Source: Gammaproteobacteria bacterium (lineage in GTDB: Bacteria > Pseudomonadota > Gammaproteobacteria > JAADJB01). Taken from it: 64,000 nt of DNA. The notes under the pieces were generated by a model. The model was not told the origin of the DNA. It did no database searches and saw nothing but the letters and a program-made list of their open reading frames with translations. A program made the position numbers and the translations under genes. How positions within the stretch are numbered: position 1 is the first letter of the stretch; every line of letters starts with the position of its first letter. The stretch spans positions 1 through 64,000 of the forward strand of contig JAADJB010000045.1 of NCBI GenBank assembly GCA_013151035.1. Reading direction: 5' to 3'. This document shows, piece after piece, positions 61,989-64,000 of the stretch.

Positions 61989-63203
61989 GTGCGGTTTTTT
62001 ATTGTTGCGTTGGTGTTGTTACTAGTGAGTGTCATCGCCTCATTGTTTTTGATTGAAGATACAGGTTATGCATTATTTCAATATGGCGGATGGAGGATTG
62101 AGACCAGCCTAAGTTTGTTTGCTGTGTTGTCCGTGCTTACTTATTTCGTTATTTCTTTTCTCGTTCGCATTGTGTCCGGTTTTTTAAATGGCCCAAAAAG
62201 TATCCGTTTATGGGGTAAGCGTCGGAGCAAGGTTAAATCCCAAAAGGAATTAATGAAAGGTCTTTTCTTGTTGATTGATAGTAACTGGTCGCGCTCGGAA
62301 AAGTTGTTGTCACAACATGCTGAAGGTAGTGATCTTGCTGTGATCCATTATCTTGCGGCCGCCCTTGCCGCGCATCAACAGCATTCGATTGAATTTAGAG
62401 ATCATTATCTGCGACTAGCTACAGCCAGTATGCCTGATGCAGATCTTGCCGTAGGTCTGGCACAGTCCTGGTTTCTTATACAGGATAATAATGAAGAGTC
62501 TGCGCAGAGACGGTTGGAGCAGTTACATGCTGATTATCCAAAAGATGCTATGGTGCTGAGCTTGCAGTCACAGTTATATCAACGCCAGTTTGCCTGGGAA
62601 AAACTGGAGGCATTATTGCCAGCATTAAAAAAGCGCAAGGTACTGTCAGTGGATGGGCTGGATCATTTATATCAACGGGTTTATCTCGGTTTAATGGAGC
62701 GAGTTGAGAATAATACGCAGCCTGATGAGTTGTATAGTGTCTGGAAGAGATTACCAAAAGTGTATAAGAAAAATGAGGTGTTACTGCTCAGATATGCATT
62801 ATTGTTACAGAATCTTGGTCGGGAGAATGAAGCCGAGAGGGTGATTGAAAATCGTTTGCGGGAGCAATGGAGTGAACGCTTGATCAATGCCTATGCTCAA
62901 GTCGAGTCTAAAGATGCAGTGGCTCAATTATCATTAGCCGAAGGTTTTTTGTCCGGGCATGATAAAAACCCAATATTGTTGATGGGTCTAGGACGTTTGG
63001 CGATTCGTTGTCAGTTATGGGGCAAGGCGCGTAGTTATCTGGAGGCCAGTTTGGGGATAATGCCGAGTCTGGAGGTTTATCAGATATTGGCTACATTGAT
63101 GGAGCAGTTGGGTGAAGAGGAGTTATCACATCAATATTATCGTGAGGGTTTGGCGCTGGCTTGCGATATTGGTGCGCAATGCGCATCATCAATGCAGTCG
63201 TAG
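61989..63203 (+). CDS. hemY: HemY-like TPR membrane protein
   Basis: About 404 residues from GTG 61989, one base after hemX, with VRFFIVALVLLLVSVIASLF as the first transmembrane helix; a longer frame to 61959 lies within hemX and is less likely. A second helix (IETSLSLFAVLSVLTYFVISFLV) follows, then TPR repeats (about 110-390). The last residues IGAQCASS and the TAG stop are encoded by palindromic repeat copies (63170-63221). HemY-type proteins are linked to heme synthesis without known enzyme activity. Confidence 0.9.
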   Translation: MRFFIVALVLLLVSVIASLFLIEDTGYALFQYGGWRIETSLSLFAVLSVLTYFVISFLVRIVSGFLNGPKSIRLWGKRRSKVKSQKELMKGLFLLIDSNWSRSEKLLSQHAEGSDLAVIHYLAAALAAHQQHSIEFRDHYLRLATASMPDADLAVGLAQSWFLIQDNNEESAQRRLEQLHADYPKDAMVLSLQSQLYQRQFAWEKLEALLPALKKRKVLSVDGLDHLYQRVYLGLMERVENNTQPDELYSVWKRLPKVYKKNEVLLLRYALLLQNLGRENEAERVIENRLREQWSERLINAYAQVESKDAVAQLSLAEGFLSGHDKNPILLMGLGRLAIRCQLWGKARSYLEASLGIMPSLEVYQILATLMEQLGEEELSHQYYREGLALACDIGAQCASSMQS

Positions 63204-63251
63204 GGTGCGTACCACGCACCAGCAGTTGGTGCGCAATGCGCACACCCTACC
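63170..63251. repeat. Cluster of three GTAGGGTGCGT-family palindromes at the hemY end
   Basis: Copies at 63170-63188 (degenerate, within hemY, TGGTGCGCAATGCGCATCA), 63200-63221 (GTAGGGTGCGT-ACC-ACGCACCA) and 63226-63251 (reverse, TTGGTGCGC ... CCTACC). The second supplies the hemY TAG, the third the TAG of the converging DUF445 gene. They form a likely bidirectional transcription end. Confidence 0.93.
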
Positions 63252-63957
63252 TTACTATGGTTTGTGCGCTAACGGCACCAATTAATCCACCAAACACACC
63301 CCCCCAGATAACCAGCCAGCCCAGGTGTTGTTGAATCATATCTTGTATGATCTGTTTGACCAGTTGTGGTGTGAGTTCATCCAGGCGTTTTTCGATAATA
63401 TCAGCGATTTTGGTACGCATATCCTCAAGTACATCCGGCTGTTCAATCTCCTGGCGCAACAGTTCTCTGAAGGAATCGCGTTCAGTAATGGTAATCAGGG
63501 ATTCCTTCATTTTATCCATAAAGGGTTCCTTGAGGGGTTGTAATGCCGTTTCACCGCCAAACATCCCCAACATACTACCGAAAGAGGACTCCATGATGAC
63601 CTTTACCAGTGCGTCAAAGGATTCACTCAGATCAATTTTTTTGATGATGGGTGTAAACTGAAAGTGATCCGTTGGGCTGTTGCTATCACTCAGGAAGCGA
63701 TCAATATTTTCTTTGGTGAAAAACTGCTGCATCATCAGCCTGCGAATGCCGCCTTTGAAGTCCTCGAAGCGTGCAGGAATAACACCTGAGCCATACAGAC
63801 CAGGCACTTTTTCAAACAGCATGTGTATCGCCAGCCAGTTGGTAATTGCGCCGGATAGAGAAAATAGACCGATGTAGAGAATGAGTGTATTGGCGTAAAC
63901 AATACCCATTGCCAGGATAATTAAGCTGATTATGTTAGTTAACAGGCTTTTATTCAC
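63247..63957 (-). CDS. DUF445 family membrane protein
   Basis: A 236-residue protein. Start GTG at 63955-63957; N-terminal transmembrane region (LTNIISLIILAMGIVYANTL, LILYIGLFSLSGAITNWLAI) and a C-terminal one (LGWLVIWGGVFGGLIGAVSA). The centre is helical and amphipathic (residues 70-200). ITNWLAIHMLFEKVPGLYGS is the DUF445 signature. Function unknown. The TAG stop is within a palindromic repeat. Confidence 0.9.
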   Translation of the reverse strand: MNKSLLTNIISLIILAMGIVYANTLILYIGLFSLSGAITNWLAIHMLFEKVPGLYGSGVIPARFEDFKGGIRRLMMQQFFTKENIDRFLSDSNSPTDHFQFTPIIKKIDLSESFDALVKVIMESSFGSMLGMFGGETALQPLKEPFMDKMKESLITITERDSFRELLRQEIEQPDVLEDMRTKIADIIEKRLDELTPQLVKQIIQDMIQQHLGWLVIWGGVFGGLIGAVSAQTIVR

Positions 63958-64000
63958 AAATATGTCCCAAATTTAAGTGAGGAATGTCATTAATCCAGTA

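Noticed and set aside
20018-63251. The dispersed palindromes as a CRISPR array
   Set aside because: Copies are isolated, kilobases apart and without regular spacers; they are REP-type elements.

Overview
The window is a chromosomal segment of a gammaproteobacterium of moderate G+C content. The evidence is the MSHA pilus locus, the order gpsA-secB-yibN // gpmI-envC-ctpA-yibQ, the block ubiB-ubiJ-ubiE-DUF971-hslU-hslV-xerC-DUF484-dapF, and the series lysA-lptM // cyaA // argH // algZ-algR-hemC-hemD-hemX-hemY. All of these are gammaproteobacterial gene orders. The species cannot be fixed from the sequence. No rRNA, tRNA, CRISPR array, integrase or intact insertion sequence was recognised.

Layout. 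0-12 kb: an almost complete MSHA-type (type IV-like) pilus assembly locus on the minus strand (mshK, L, M, N, I, I2, J, E, G, then C, D, O, P), with the major pilin gene inverted onto the plus strand inside it. The assembly ATPase carries two complete c-di-GMP-binding MshEN modules. 12-21.3 kb: housekeeping genes (class 1B-like pyrD, trmL, gpsA, secB, a membrane rhodanese, an ArsR regulator with a SqrR/BigR-type cysteine pair, gpmI, envC, ctpA, yibQ, yajL). 21.3-22.7 kb: a MinD/ParA-like ATPase. 22.8-39.5 kb: an accessory island without a visible integrase. It holds a decayed WYL regulator, a RecB-like nuclease/RNase H-like/SF1 helicase fusion, rmuC, vapBC, a DUF4143-ATPase remnant, a SEC-C protein, a HepT-MntA toxin-antitoxin pair, a WYL regulator divergent from a double-AAA+ ATPase followed by an N-terminally truncated ADP-ribosylglycohydrolase and a GGCT-like protein, a frameshifted hipBA, and higBA with an internally deleted toxin. 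39.5-64 kb: core genes again (bax, ubiquinone genes, hslUV, xerC, dapF, lysA, lptM, cyaA, argH, algZR, heme genes), with one VPLPA-CTERM secreted protein and a PAS-degenerate GGDEF protein.

Two families of dispersed hairpins run through the window. One is a 22-26 bp palindrome (core GGTAGGGTGCGT...ACGCACC) with about a dozen copies, mostly at gene ends. It supplies the TAG stop of three genes and parts of two proteins. The other is a roughly 65 bp hairpin with two copies, each enclosed by its own unrelated complementary arms. A classic REP-like element (ATTCCCGC...GCGGGAAT) also occurs.

Most interesting items: the WYL/AAA+/ADP-ribosylglycohydrolase/GGCT cluster, the doubled MshEN module, the long-hairpin repeat with copy-specific arms, the exapted palindromes, the persulfide-type ArsR regulator beside a rhodanese, and the row of toxin-antitoxin and regulator genes caught in decay.
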